A stretch of DNA of 54,727 bases from Nemertoderma westbladi (GCA_032718475.1 JAUCBJ010005064.1:1-54727), one strand, 5' to 3'. Shown: positions 9,754-19,691, counted from the first letter of the stretch. The notes: generated from the sequence alone by a model not told the origin. A program made the numbers and translations.

Positions 9754-11757
9754 ATGAGTGTCTCAGACAAGGAGGCACTGGAGGACAGCTATGAGACGGC
9801 GGCAGGACCGCCGACTGACGATAGCGTAAATATTACTGTTGACGACAATGCCGACTATGACGACGCAGCGAGCGACGCTGATGTAAGTGAACAGGAGGAC
9901 GAGACAGTGACTAGTGAGGAAGAACAACAATCTCAAGTAATAGTATTAGGATCCCCTACCACTACTGTAAGGAAGGACCGCACAGCAGCCCGGACAGAGG
10001 TGAGTGATAGGGAGGGTAGTGTAGCAGAAGCGAGAGCCCGGAGCCCGGTTTCCAGACCTGTGGGTAAGGTAAGTGCCGTGGTCCCGACCGCTGTAAGGAG
10101 TACCCGTAGTTCCCGAAATAATCCTTCAAGTCCACCGAGTGTGAGTCAGGTAAGCGAGAGAGAACTAGACATTGCGATAAAGAAGAAACTTCGCGCGCAC
10201 GCCGGACATATAACTCGGACGACGGACAAGGTAAGGAAGATGTTAGCTGACTCAGCGAACATCGGGAGGGTAGAGTTAGTAGAGATTAGAAGAGGATATA
10301 ACTCAGCGTTATTCAAGCAGACGGAGGAGCTTGCAGTCCTAGCGAAGAAGGCAGTAGAGTCTCAGTCGAGCGACGTGGCGACGAGGATTTACGACAGGGT
10401 TTTAGCAGCCTTGTTGGAGCACCGCGAGTTATCGGAGCGATTTCGACGAGTTAGGATGGAAAACTGGCTGCTATGGGCATCACAAGCGCAGGCGACTCAG
10501 GTGAGTGACACAGAGTTAAGAGACTTAGTGGAGCGGGAAGAGATCCAAGATAAGGAAGAGCGCCGTTATCAGAGGGAAGTTACTAGCTGGCTGATGCAGA
10601 ATGGAGTGGTGGTACCGGGCCAGGTGCTACCGACGACGGAGAACATTCAACAGAGGATGTTGACTCCGCCCGACGACGCATCTAGAGACAGTGGCGATTC
10701 CCAGGTTAGTCACGCGCGAGGGAAGGTTATATGTGCTAGATCCCTTGTTTCGCACAACTCGGCAGAGGAGAGAAGACGCCGACTGGACGAACAACAGGCG
10801 GAAGTTTTGCGTGCATCGGAAGCACGGAAGGAAGCCGAGCAGGAACGGGAGCGCACACGTAAGTTGGATGCGGAATTACGAGAGTTGGAAGAGATAAGTA
10901 AGCGCGAGCGAGCGGAACGCGAGCAAAGGGAACGCGAACTCCAAGCCGAGCGCGAGCGCGAGGAACTCGAACGCGAACAGAGAGAACGCGAACTCCAACT
11001 TGAATGCGAACGGGAAGCGAAGAAACGCGAACTCCAACTCGAACGCGAACAGGAAGCGAAGAAACGCGAACTCCAAGCCGAACGCGAACGCAAGAAACTC
11101 GAACGTGAACAGAAGGAACGCGAGCTTCAACTCGAACGTGGACGCAAGGAACGCGAACTCGAGATCGAGAAAAGAAGACGCGCATTGTATGAAGAAAAGG
11201 AGCGAGTGGAAGAAGAGAGCGCAGCGAGACGAGCGAGGGAAGAAGAAGAACGTAAACTGGTGCAGTTGGAAAGTGCGAGATTAAGTTTAGAGAGCGAAGA
11301 ACGGACTAGAAAGGCGAACGAAATCGCCGAGAAGGGGATGCGAATGATCGAAGAATGTGGGGTGAGTGTAGGGACCGAGTTGCGAGAACTGTTCGCACTG
11401 CAGAAGGCCGAACAGGAAGCGAGAACTCCGACTATACGCGAGTCGACGACGACCAGAATTCCTATACCCGGTCCAGCTATTACGAGTACACGGATCGCTA
11501 AACCGTTCTCTACATATCGCACGCCAGTTGGTATTGGTGCTTCACCCATCGCCCAGGATCCACGTCTCAGAACACCGCACCACTGTACACCGAACGAGAC
11601 AACGGAGAGTTTAGAGAAACTCCGACGGGACGAGTATTGGGCGAACCGAACCCGTGGGTTTGGAATACGCGGGCGGAACGCCGACCCAGTTCGACGGAGA
11701 ACTTCCGGGTTAAACCGGAAGAGGGATCATATGAGAGACAGCGGATTACTCAGATAG
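9754..11757 (+). CDS. gag: BEL-B Gag, N-terminal part with long coiled coil
   Basis: Starts at ATG 9754 after an AT-rich leader and reads 667 codons to TAG 11755-11757, after which the same frame remains open. The first 120 residues are acidic and low-complexity. A Ser/Pro-rich stretch follows, then a helical region. Residues about 345-520 are an extended Glu/Arg/Lys coiled coil built from imperfect REREL/EREQ repeats. There is no known catalytic motif. By position this is the Gag N-terminus, expected to assemble the particle. The frame holds several GTAAGT/GTGAGT motifs and palindrome copy 1 at its end. Whether the TAG is a mutation or is read through cannot be told from one copy. Confidence 0.8.
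   Translation: MSVSDKEALEDSYETAAGPPTDDSVNITVDDNADYDDAASDADVSEQEDETVTSEEEQQSQVIVLGSPTTTVRKDRTAARTEVSDREGSVAEARARSPVSRPVGKVSAVVPTAVRSTRSSRNNPSSPPSVSQVSERELDIAIKKKLRAHAGHITRTTDKVRKMLADSANIGRVELVEIRRGYNSALFKQTEELAVLAKKAVESQSSDVATRIYDRVLAALLEHRELSERFRRVRMENWLLWASQAQATQVSDTELRDLVEREEIQDKEERRYQREVTSWLMQNGVVVPGQVLPTTENIQQRMLTPPDDASRDSGDSQVSHARGKVICARSLVSHNSAEERRRRLDEQQAEVLRASEARKEAEQERERTRKLDAELRELEEISKRERAEREQRERELQAEREREELEREQRERELQLECEREAKKRELQLEREQEAKKRELQAERERKKLEREQKERELQLERGRKERELEIEKRRRALYEEKERVEEESAARRAREEEERKLVQLESARLSLESEERTRKANEIAEKGMRMIEECGVSVGTELRELFALQKAEQEARTPTIRESTTTRIPIPGPAITSTRIAKPFSTYRTPVGIGASPIAQDPRLRTPHHCTPNETTESLEKLRRDEYWANRTRGFGIRGRNADPVRRRTSGLNRKRDHMRDSGLLR
11646..11663. repeat. 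BEL-B palindrome, copy 1 (in Gag)
   Basis: CCGAACCCGTGGGTTTGG, an imperfect 18-bp palindrome. Here it encodes NRTRGFG. An outer pair GTATT 11634-11638 / AATAC 11664-11668 extends the possible stem. Confidence 0.75.
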
Positions 11758-12375
11758 AGCCGACTGACTATACAACAGAACCCTAGCCAGGAATTTATTA
11801 CGAGGGATGAGTTGAGTGCTAGTTTAGCGCAAGCTATATCGCCGCACATCCAACCTATAACAGACATGCTTAGTAACCTACAGTTAAAGGAAGCAACCCA
11901 GGTAAGAAGTAATTCTAATCCTAGCAGGCCTGAGTTAGACAAAGTCCAACCTAATCAACGAGTACGCATATCGGAGGAAACTATACCACATAGACCTCAG
12001 GTAAGGACGCCTGTCCCGAATATCCATAATCCCAACTTCGAAAACTCAGCCGAGAAATTTATTGAGGATGCTTGGGTCAGGGCCTCGGCGCGCAAACCAT
12101 CGCGAGCGCTAAGGACTGACACCGAGTCAAGCGATGAAGAGGAAGAAATGAGACATCAGAAGTCCCGAAACTATAAGGAAAGAAGGACGGACGCGGAGCA
12201 GGTAAGTTTCAATCCCCGGGAAAGGACCAGACTTAACAACCCTGCAGAACTAAACCATTTGTTAACCCGGAACGACGCAACCCTTAGGGACATAGGTAAG
12301 TTTGCTGCTAGGCAAGGACTGCCGACGCAACAACCCCAGAAGTTTATGGGCAACCATAAGCATTGGAGGACCTAA
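11758..12375 (+). CDS. gag: BEL-B Gag, middle part between two in-frame stops
   Basis: Same frame as the flanking ORFs, opening directly after TAG 11755-11757; the first ATG is at 11812. It runs to TAA 12373-12375. It encodes a polar, partly helical segment (LAQAISPHIQPITDMLSNL) and then a linker rich in Arg, Glu and Asn. It ends with FMGNHKHW, which looks like the beginning of the BEL Gag core, where a tryptophan precedes the conserved F-x-x-x-I helix. The stop therefore falls inside the Gag core, which favours a nonsense mutation over a designed boundary. Confidence 0.75.
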   Translation, partial: SRLTIQQNPSQEFITRDELSASLAQAISPHIQPITDMLSNLQLKEATQVRSNSNPSRPELDKVQPNQRVRISEETIPHRPQVRTPVPNIHNPNFENSAEKFIEDAWVRASARKPSRALRTDTESSDEEEEMRHQKSRNYKERRTDAEQVSFNPRERTRLNNPAELNHLLTRNDATLRDIGKFAARQGLPTQQPQKFMGNHKHWRT

Positions 12376-15300
12376 AACGAGCAGCTAACCAACAGCACCT
12401 TTACTCCCAACGAGAAGTTCAACTATTTGCTTCAGATGCTCCATCGAGAACCTAGAGCCATTGCTGATAACTTCGTCGGCAACGAAAGAGCATTCGAGTT
12501 AGCGATGAAGACGCTTAGCGACATCTATGGGAATAAAACCAAGATGGCACAGTCGATAGTAGAAGACTTGGGTAAGGGCGGAAGGATTACAACTCCGTTA
12601 GAGCTGTTGAACTTAGCGAACGCTATTTCGAACGCATTGGACATCTTGAGGACGGTGAATCTACCTCATCATGGTGACCACGCCGAAGTTTTAAAGAGTG
12701 TAATAAGACGTTTAAACATGCGTTACCGACAGAAATGGCGCAAATTAGAGAATAAGTTGGAGGGCCAAGGTAAAGTATTGACACTTCAGCAGATTCATGA
12801 CATGATAGCCACAGACGCAGTAGCAGAGATGAAATCAAACTTCTCAGAAGAGAATATGAGAGAGTCTAAACCTGTTACTGGTAAGTCTATGGTAAGTTTT
12901 GACGATGACAGGACCACTGTGACATTTAACTCAGTAGACAGATATAATTCGAGTACCCCAGCCTTTAGATCAGACTCGCGAGTATGGTCAGGTGAGCGGT
13001 TAGATAGACCTAGGTTAAAGCAACAGGAGTTGCCGGATGGATTTGTAGGTTGCCAATACTGTTTACTAAAGGAGGTAAGATCTGACGCCCATAAGTTAGA
13101 TAGTTGCAGACGGTTCAAAGAATTAAATTCGGAACAGAGAAGAGTTCAAGTGCGGACGTTGGACACCTGTTGGGCATGTCTTGCGCCAGGCCATGTACGG
13201 CGGCAGTGCCCGAACAGCAAGGACGGATGCATGGAATGCGTCAGACTACATCACAAGTTGCTACATGCGGATTTCCACACCCCAACGGACCGTTACTTAC
13301 AGCGAAATCCTCACAGGAAGGGGAGCAAAGAACCTGTATCGATAAGGAGGAATACGTATACCGGCATCCAGGACGATGGTTACCAACCAGGTTCGTCGGA
13401 TGAGGATGGCGAGTCGAGCGCAAGAGAGGTGACCTGCCAAGGTTTCACCGCGGATAGTTCATCGACCAGCGCGCGGACGTATTTATCATCGGCCACGTCG
13501 GAAATATTTAGCGTGATTCCGGTGAAACTTACTGGCGATAAGGGATCGAAGCGAATATATGTAATGTTGGACACTGCGTCCACATTATCTTATATCGACG
13601 AGGAAGTGGCGAGAGCTGTTTCTAGCTTCCAGGACGCCGAGGAGATACAAATAGAGTTGAAGTCTATGCATGGGGTAGGTGACCTCAAGGGACACAGAAT
13701 TTCGGTGGAACTAGACTCCCTACTTCCGAGAGACCAACATACTCGACAAGAACGGAAAGCTTTGCCATTGGACGGATTTAAGTGTCTAGCTATGAAGGGA
13801 TTCGGCAGGCAGTTAGGTAAGGTGCTGCCGATGAGTCCCATAGCACAGGAGTATTTTGACAAGCTCAGGATACCCAGACACCAGGTAGGTTATAGGAATG
13901 TTTCTATGTTGATTGGTGCAGAACAGCTGATCGCACACCAAATATGGGAAACGAGACCAGCTGAGCCGCATGTCAATGGACCACATGCCCATAGGACCAT
14001 ACTAGGTTGGTATACAAGAGTACCCATGTCTTATGAGTTTACAGGTGGCGACAAGCCAATAGACAGATACGACGAATTACAGCCTATAACTCAACCACCG
14101 TTAGTAGAACCACCAGACATAGACGAGTTTAGGAGAACCTGTATTGACCACTATAGTGACTTTAGCGAGTCGGACGAGGAGTTGATTCCCGATAATGTTA
14201 GGTTGTCGGAACCACTTTACAATGACCGGACAGATAGTGAACCCGAGGACTACTGTTATCAGACCCGTGGGTCTGGTTCAGCGGCTCACGCTACTTATCT
14301 GACTAACGTTTTGACTTATACAGACATAGTGGAGGGTCAAGTGGCTAAATATCGAGACCTAGACATTTTCCAATACAGTGAGGAGGAATTACAGAAGGAA
14401 TTGATACGCCAGGACCTTGAGACAGGAGCCAGAACCGTCGAATGGCTGGATAGGGACGCAATGGAACCCGGTGGATATGACCTAGCCATGTCTACTGATG
14501 AGAAACGGTCGCTGGAGATGATGGAAGATACCATACGTCTACTACCGACTGGACGTTTTGAAGTTGGAATGTTGTGGCGTCGACAACCACCTAAGTTGGA
14601 GAACAACTACAACTTAGCCTTGAAAAGATTGAACGGAGTAAGGGCTCGGTTGTTGAAGAATCCGGACATTAGGGAGAAGTATTGCGCCCAGATCAACAAC
14701 TATTTCGCAAAGGGATTTGCTGGGAAGGTAGAGGACCCTGACTTAGTGACAGACCAGACTTATTACCTTCCACACCACTATGTGACTCACCCTGACAAAC
14801 CTGACAAAGTCCGAGTAGTCAATGACTGCGCAGCAGTCTATAGAGGTATGTCCCTGAATTCAGAGTTGATGGATGGTCCCAACCTGAACAATTATTTGAT
14901 TGGAATACTGTTGCGTTTTAGACAGCGGCGATTCGCATTTACTTGTGACATCGAGGCGATGTTCCACCAGGTAAGAGCCTGTAAGGCAGACCAGGATAGC
15001 CTTCGCTTTCTCTGGTATGAGAATGAAGACTTATCCGGCCCAGTGGTTACATACCAGATGTACGTTAGGATATTTGGCGCCCGCGATAGTCCAAATGGCA
15101 TGCTGTTCGTTTTAAAGAAAACGGCAACAGCCCAAATTGGTAAGTATCCAGTAGAGGTTATCGAGTCCATCTTGAGAAACTTCTACATGGACGACGGATT
15201 GGTGTCCAAGGACACGGCGGAACAAGCCATAGAAGTGGCTCACGGCCTACAGGAGTGCTTGGCTACAGGGGGTTTTCCTCTAACCAAGTTCACTACGAAC

Positions 15301-18159
15301 TCGGAGGCCCTATTAGAGTCGTTCCCGGTGAAAGATCGCGGGAGCGGAGACATTGAATTGGGGGTAGAACCAATCCCCATGGCGCGAGTACTGGGACTCG
15401 CTTGGAATCCGAATACGGATAAGTTCCAGGTAAGAGTTAGATTTGAGCCCAGTAGCCCAGACAAAGTTTTGACAAAGAGAATTTGCTTATCGACATTGAG
15501 TAGACTATTTGACCCGATGAACTTTATCAGTCCGGTTATATTACAGGCACGAGCGTGCATGAGGAAAATTTGGTTGTCCGACGTAGAGTGGGACGAACCA
15601 ATATCTCCTATACATGCAAAGCAGTGGAGGGAGTGGGAAGCCGAGTTACATCTATGGAAAAACATAGACGTACCCCGTTCCTACTTTCCGAAACAGCTGG
15701 TATTCCCAGCTGATCTCGAACTGCATCTATTTAGTGACGCAAGTGACACCGGCTTTGGTATGGTAGCCTACCTTCGCCGAGAGGTAAGTCAGGACAAATT
15801 TGAGACGGCCTTTGTGACTTCTAGATCAAAGACAATGCCGGTCAAATACATGACTGTCCCTCGTGCAGAGTTACAGGCGACTGTAGTTTCAGTTGAGGTA
15901 AGTAAGCAGATAATTCAGGAATTAGACACGACATTGACCTTATTCTATTGGACAGACGCATCCTTGGTGTTAGTATACATTGCGGCCGACAATATTGCAC
16001 TAAAGACATTTGTGGCCAACAGACGCGCTCAGATCGTTGACTTTTCGACGAAGGAACAATGGAGACATTGTCCGGGAGTGTTGAACCCGGCCGACATAAC
16101 TTCGAGAGGTGCAATGCCGGCGGAATTCTGTCAGGAAGAGTCGCAGGAGTTTTGGTTGCATGGACCTGATTTTCTAACGAGGACACAGGAACATTGGCCA
16201 GAGCGACTAAAGATAGTGACCAATCCGATGCCTGAAGATGCAGAAGTCAAAGTGGAGAAAGTCTCTAAGTCAAAGTCTAAAGCCAAACTTAAGTCATTGG
16301 AGCGGCCTGAAGAGTCATTGGAGCGGCCTGAAGAGTCATTGGAGCGGCCCGGAGACCTGTCAGACCAACAGACTTACGTGACTACTAGGTCCGGAAGGGT
16401 AAGTTATGACGTAAAACCACCCTTACAGACTAAACCAGAGTCACAGTTGGTAAGTGACGGACAGAAAATGACCGACACAATGGATCCTTTGGTTTCCAAA
16501 CCTGCGGGTTTGGATTCGAAACTTCCATTAGTTAGCGGACAACCTTCGCTGGCATTAGAGCCATGTAGTGTTTATGACAAATTACTAAATTCGTCTGCCT
16601 CTTGGCTGACAATTTGTAAAAGAACTGCGTGGTTAAGCCGATACATTTCGTACCTTTGTATAAAACATTCGGAACATTTGAGAGAACCATCGAGCGCCAA
16701 TAGTGAGCGAATTCGGAAATTGAAACAACCTCTGACAGAGGATGAGATTGATCAAGCGGAATTAAAGCATTTGAAGCATTATCAAATGTGTGCCTTCCCA
16801 AAAGAATTCCATCTATTATCGGCTCAACGACCAGTTCTCTATAAACCCCTTAGAAAATGGAGTCCATTAATCCATAAGGGTTTGATTTGTCATAGATCGA
16901 GAATCCAGACTGTCGACATAAACTCACAGTTTCGGTTCCCAGTGATAATCCCTAGTCACGCAATAGAATTGCAAAGAGCGATTCTATGGGATATACACAA
17001 GAGGTTACATCACGCGGGAAAGCTACACTGTTTGTCGGCGGCGAGACAGCGATTCATTCTATTGCAACCAAGCAGGGCAGTTGGCACTATGTATGACGCC
17101 TGTCTGGTTTGCAAGAGAGTGAACGCCAGAGTATTGGAACAGGAGATGGCTGAACTCCCGGAAGCGAGAGTGCAGGCATATGACCCACCCTTTACGAACA
17201 CAGGGGTGGATTGTTTTGGTCCGATTGAGGCAAAGAGTGGACGGCTGACCCACAAGCGATGGGGTCTGCTACTGACATGCATGGCTAGTAGAGCCATACA
17301 TATCGAGCGTGTGGCAGACATGTCGACCAAATCTCTGCTCCTGGCCTTGAAGAGATTTATGGCCAGGAGAGGACTAGTAAAGGCGTTCTACTCTGACAAG
17401 GGTACAAACTTTGTCGGAGGGAACAGCGAGTTGAACGCGGCTCATAAAGCGGCACAGAATAAAGAAATTTCTGCAGCACTTTTGCCGCAAAGAGTAGAAT
17501 GGAGATTTAATACTCCAGAAAGTCCTTGGAGAGGAGGAAGTTGGGAGCGTTTAGCTCGCTCTGTAAAACAGGCCATTGCCAAAACATTGCCTGTAAACAA
17601 ACAACTTACCGACGACGAACTGGTCACAGCTTTCATTGAAATCGAGCATACACTAAACTCGAGGCCGATAGCTATGTTGCCAGACGGTGTTGCATTAACG
17701 CCGAATCATTTGCTAATGCAGAGTCCAGCATTTCTTGTGCCGGCATCAGAACCCATTAGTGCCGACCTATATAGTCGTAAAAGCTGGAAAGTAACACAAT
17801 TAGTCGCGTACACATTCTGGGAATATTGGCGGGAATACTATCTTCCCACCATATCTACCAGAACAAAGTGGTACAAAACGGTTCGGAGTCTCCAAAGGGG
17901 AGATTACGTACTGATAACCGAGCCGATTGTCAAGAGAAAGTATTGGGAGACAGGTGTGATCTTGCATACACACCCAGACGTGCAAAACATAGTGCGCACA
18001 GTCACTGTGAAAATTAGGTGCAAGTGTCCGCACCCAAAAAAGTGTAAAACTAATGGTTTACACACCTTGGACCGACCGGTCCAGGATATCGTGTTATTAG
18101 AGGAGACACGCATCGAGACGGGAGATTATAATTTGTCTCCTGCCTCAAAACAGAATTAG
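12376..18159 (+). CDS. pol: BEL-B Gag core, zinc knuckles and Pol (PR-RT-RH-IN)
   Basis: This frame is open for over 1900 codons. The Gag core continues to about 12760 (NYLLQMLHREPRAIADNF; FELAMKTLSDIYGNKTKMA). Knuckles cover about 13050-13260, including CWACLAPGHVRRQC. The protease motif is MLDTASTLSYID near 13565. RT has FTCDIEAMFHQV near 14940 and YMDD at 15184-15195. RNase H has HLFSDASDTG near 15725 and YWTDASLVLVYI near 15945. Integrase has LHHAGK to CLVCKRV (about 17005-17120), TGVDCFGPIE near 17203, SDKGTNFVGG near 17393 and GGSWERLARSV near 17537. All catalytic residues look intact. A KSKSKAKLKS and SLERPEE-repeat spacer lies between RNase H and integrase. The order is Pao-type. Confidence 0.92.
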   Translation, partial: NEQLTNSTFTPNEKFNYLLQMLHREPRAIADNFVGNERAFELAMKTLSDIYGNKTKMAQSIVEDLGKGGRITTPLELLNLANAISNALDILRTVNLPHHGDHAEVLKSVIRRLNMRYRQKWRKLENKLEGQGKVLTLQQIHDMIATDAVAEMKSNFSEENMRESKPVTGKSMVSFDDDRTTVTFNSVDRYNSSTPAFRSDSRVWSGERLDRPRLKQQELPDGFVGCQYCLLKEVRSDAHKLDSCRRFKELNSEQRRVQVRTLDTCWACLAPGHVRRQCPNSKDGCMECVRLHHKLLHADFHTPTDRYLQRNPHRKGSKEPVSIRRNTYTGIQDDGYQPGSSDEDGESSAREVTCQGFTADSSSTSARTYLSSATSEIFSVIPVKLTGDKGSKRIYVMLDTASTLSYIDEEVARAVSSFQDAEEIQIELKSMHGVGDLKGHRISVELDSLLPRDQHTRQERKALPLDGFKCLAMKGFGRQLGKVLPMSPIAQEYFDKLRIPRHQVGYRNVSMLIGAEQLIAHQIWETRPAEPHVNGPHAHRTILGWYTRVPMSYEFTGGDKPIDRYDELQPITQPPLVEPPDIDEFRRTCIDHYSDFSESDEELIPDNVRLSEPLYNDRTDSEPEDYCYQTRGSGSAAHATYLTNVLTYTDIVEGQVAKYRDLDIFQYSEEELQKELIRQDLETGARTVEWLDRDAMEPGGYDLAMSTDEKRSLEMMEDTIRLLPTGRFEVGMLWRRQPPKLENNYNLALKRLNGVRARLLKNPDIREKYCAQINNYFAKGFAGKVEDPDLVTDQTYYLPHHYVTHPDKPDKVRVVNDCAAVYRGMSLNSELMDGPNLNNYLIGILLRFRQRRFAFTCDIEAMFHQVRACKADQDSLRFLWYENEDLSGPVVTYQMYVRIFGARDSPNGMLFVLKKTATAQIGKYPVEVIESILRNFYMDDGLVSKDTAEQAIEVAHGLQECLATGGFPLTKFTTNSEALLESFPVKDRGSGDIELGVEPIPMARVLGLAWNPNTDKFQVRVRFEPSSPDKVLTKRICLSTLSRLFDPMNFISPVILQARACMRKIWLSDVEWDEPISPIHAKQWREWEAELHLWKNIDVPRSYFPKQLVFPADLELHLFSDASDTGFGMVAYLRREVSQDKFETAFVTSRSKTMPVKYMTVPRAELQATVVSVEVSKQIIQELDTTLTLFYWTDASLVLVYIAADNIALKTFVANRRAQIVDFSTKEQWRHCPGVLNPADITSRGAMPAEFCQEESQEFWLHGPDFLTRTQEHWPERLKIVTNPMPEDAEVKVEKVSKSKSKAKLKSLERPEESLERPEESLERPGDLSDQQTYVTTRSGRVSYDVKPPLQTKPESQLVSDGQKMTDTMDPLVSKPAGLDSKLPLVSGQPSLALEPCSVYDKLLNSSASWLTICKRTAWLSRYISYLCIKHSEHLREPSSANSERIRKLKQPLTEDEIDQAELKHLKHYQMCAFPKEFHLLSAQRPVLYKPLRKWSPLIHKGLICHRSRIQTVDINSQFRFPVIIPSHAIELQRAILWDIHKRLHHAGKLHCLSAARQRFILLQPSRAVGTMYDACLVCKRVNARVLEQEMAELPEARVQAYDPPFTNTGVDCFGPIEAKSGRLTHKRWGLLLTCMASRAIHIERVADMSTKSLLLALKRFMARRGLVKAFYSDKGTNFVGGNSELNAAHKAAQNKEISAALLPQRVEWRFNTPESPWRGGSWERLARSVKQAIAKTLPVNKQLTDDELVTAFIEIEHTLNSRPIAMLPDGVALTPNHLLMQSPAFLVPASEPISADLYSRKSWKVTQLVAYTFWEYWREYYLPTISTRTKWYKTVRSLQRGDYVLITEPIVKRKYWETGVILHTHPDVQNIVRTVTVKIRCKCPHPKKCKTNGLHTLDRPVQDIVLLEETRIETGDYNLSPASKQN
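14259..14276. repeat. BEL-B palindrome, copy 2 (in Pol), with paired change
   Basis: TCAGACCCGTGGGTCTGG. Compared with the usual AAACCC/GGGTTT arms, both arms have changed together to AGACCC/GGGTCT, which keeps the pairing. It encodes QTRGSG. Confidence 0.75.
16293..16349 (+). repeat. 21-bp in-frame tandem repeat in BEL-B Pol (SLERPEE x 2.7)
   Basis: Nearly perfect units of 21 bp encode the heptapeptide SLERPEE in the spacer between RNase H and integrase. The third unit is truncated and changes to RPGD. It probably arose by recent slippage in a tolerant linker. Confidence 0.85.
16496..16513. repeat. BEL-B palindrome, copy 3 (in Pol linker)
   Basis: CCAAACCTGCGGGTTTGG, with one T-G pair next to the centre. 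The reading frame differs from copies 1 and 2, and the encoded residues are KPAGLD. Outer arms AATGGA 16479-16484 / TCCATT 16524-16529 pair perfectly. Confidence 0.8.
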
Positions 18160-19026
18160 AGTTGGACGCAACTCACTTCGTATGCATTCCTCGTATGCAA
18201 ATACAAGGAAATGTATAGGAGCGGGGTTGTGGTGATTTGCGTTGAGTTTTGTCTGGTGGGTATCAAAACAAAATTTTATTTCAAAAATATTTTGGAAAAT
18301 TAAAAAATTTTAAAATTAGAAAAGTGAACCCAAGACAATTCCAGACGCTGTGTATAGACGCGTTTTAGAATTCGTCTATAGATATACAGTAATTTGAAAA
18401 GTCGTGAAGCCTGGAAAATAGCATTTAGAAACCATGGTGACGGCTATATTACGTAGGAGTGTAAATTGAGTTTAGCAACTTCCACGGATTGGTGCCAACA
18501 GTACAACTAGGGTGCTAAAGGTTAGTAGCACCAGAGGCATACATGGACCCCACTCAGTAGTTTGCAGTGATGTGTGATGTTCGATTATCAAACCTGTGGG
18601 TTTGGTATAGTCGAGTATTGTGGCTATAGTCCTTCTAACTACTGTAGTTTAGTACGAGTAATGGGAGTAGTTTGGGCATCAAAAAGTGAGTTGGTCACGG
18701 CCAGTTTATCTCCAAAGTTTTTGCGCTATGCATGGGAATAGGTTAGAGGATAGTTAGTTAGGAAGAGACGGGATCTAGAGAGTCGAACCTGAACTGCTGG
18801 AAGGCAGCGGGGGGGTTCGGGAGGTCTGTCTTTTGGCAACATCTAACTGATTTACCCACAGTGTAATTGGTTACGTAACGGCACTTATTGGGATATATAT
18901 ATGTATATACGCGGGGCATAATGGAGAAGGATATTAGAGCGCGACCGCGCAGATGATTTACTGCCAGAGAGGAGGCGGAGTTACCATTCGCGCGACCGGG
19001 ATGTAAAGATTCGAACGTTTACTACC
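18160..19026 (+). other. BEL-B gap between Pol and the third gene region
   Basis: No convincing gene. It contains a direct repeat CGTATGCA near 18180-18197, a hairpin TATAGACG 18353-18360 / CGTCTATA 18373-18380, palindrome copy 4, and an AT-rich TATATATATGTATATA run near 18893-18908. It could hold a splice acceptor or promoter for the third gene, but I cannot point to one with confidence. Confidence 0.6.
18588..18605. repeat. BEL-B palindrome, copy 4 (non-coding)
   Basis: TCAAACCTGTGGGTTTGG, in the gap between Pol and the third gene region. Confidence 0.78.
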
Positions 19027-19043
19027 ATGGGCGGTCGGTGATG
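19027..19043 (+). promoter_or_regulatory. Four-codon uORF whose TGA overlaps the next ATG
   Basis: ACCATGG, a strong start context, opens at 19027 and reads M-G-G-R-stop. Its TGA (19039-19041) shares an A with ATG 19041, giving TGATG. Such an overlap suits termination followed by reinitiation on the 19041 frame. This is inference from one copy. Confidence 0.35.
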
Positions 19044-19568
19044 GAGCTAAATGGGAAATACAAACCCACTTATGATAAGGAATTACGGAGGGAAAGAATG
19101 AGAGCGTTGGGGGACCGTATGGAAGTTTTGCGGAGAGAGTATCGCACTCGGTATCCCTACGACTTCGCTTTAGACGTATGTGACATTAGTGCAGACCCAG
19201 ACGAGGAGATCGCACGGCTGTACCATATGAATATGTATTTACGATATGAAGAACCTCTACCTGCAGTCCGCGATCAGTTCGACGGAATGCATCTGTACCG
19301 GAGGACTCGAGGCGAGGACCAGGAGACGCCGAAATTCTTCAGCGTGTACAAGCTGTTCTACAAGTGCGGTGAATGCATGAATAAACAAGACGTGGCGATT
19401 CCCGACCGACTAGACGAGCAACATCCAGAACCGATATTAACACGATGTCAAGCTCACCAGTTCCTTAGATATAACGAGGGAGGTTACCCGATGAGCAACC
19501 CGATGATCAGTATCGACTTCAGCGGAAAGCGACCTCGAGACCCATTACGCCGACCGTTACGACATTAG
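19041..19568 (+). CDS. BEL-B third gene region, first ORF (unknown, possible zinc ribbon)
   Basis: ATG 19041 gives 175 codons. I do not recognise the protein. It begins with a basic, helical stretch (about residues 10-40), and near residue 110 has CGEC followed about 25 residues later by CQAH, which could bind one zinc ion. Its C-terminus is Arg/Pro-rich. It ends at TAG 19566-19568. Another frame opens at 19562 and carries on the coding sequence, so the two may once have been one long gene now split by a frameshift. No signal peptide or membrane segment is visible, so it does not look like an envelope gene. Confidence 0.55.
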   Translation: MELNGKYKPTYDKELRRERMRALGDRMEVLRREYRTRYPYDFALDVCDISADPDEEIARLYHMNMYLRYEEPLPAVRDQFDGMHLYRRTRGEDQETPKFFSVYKLFYKCGECMNKQDVAIPDRLDEQHPEPILTRCQAHQFLRYNEGGYPMSNPMISIDFSGKRPRDPLRRPLRH

Positions 19569-19691
19569 ATCCGTATACAGAGATTAAACCCTGTTCGACA
19601 CCCAGTTTGATAGAGACGGCAGCGGCCATTTCGCTGTACCGAGCCTATAAGGATCTAGAGGCGCGGCGCGAAGCGGCACGGGACTCGGGTA

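Noticed and set aside
10710-11185. Several antisense and alternative-frame ORFs across the Glu/Arg-rich part of BEL-B Gag
   Set aside because: They mirror the repetitive sense coding sequence (low-complexity Ser/Arg or Val/Arg translations), and none has its own motif.
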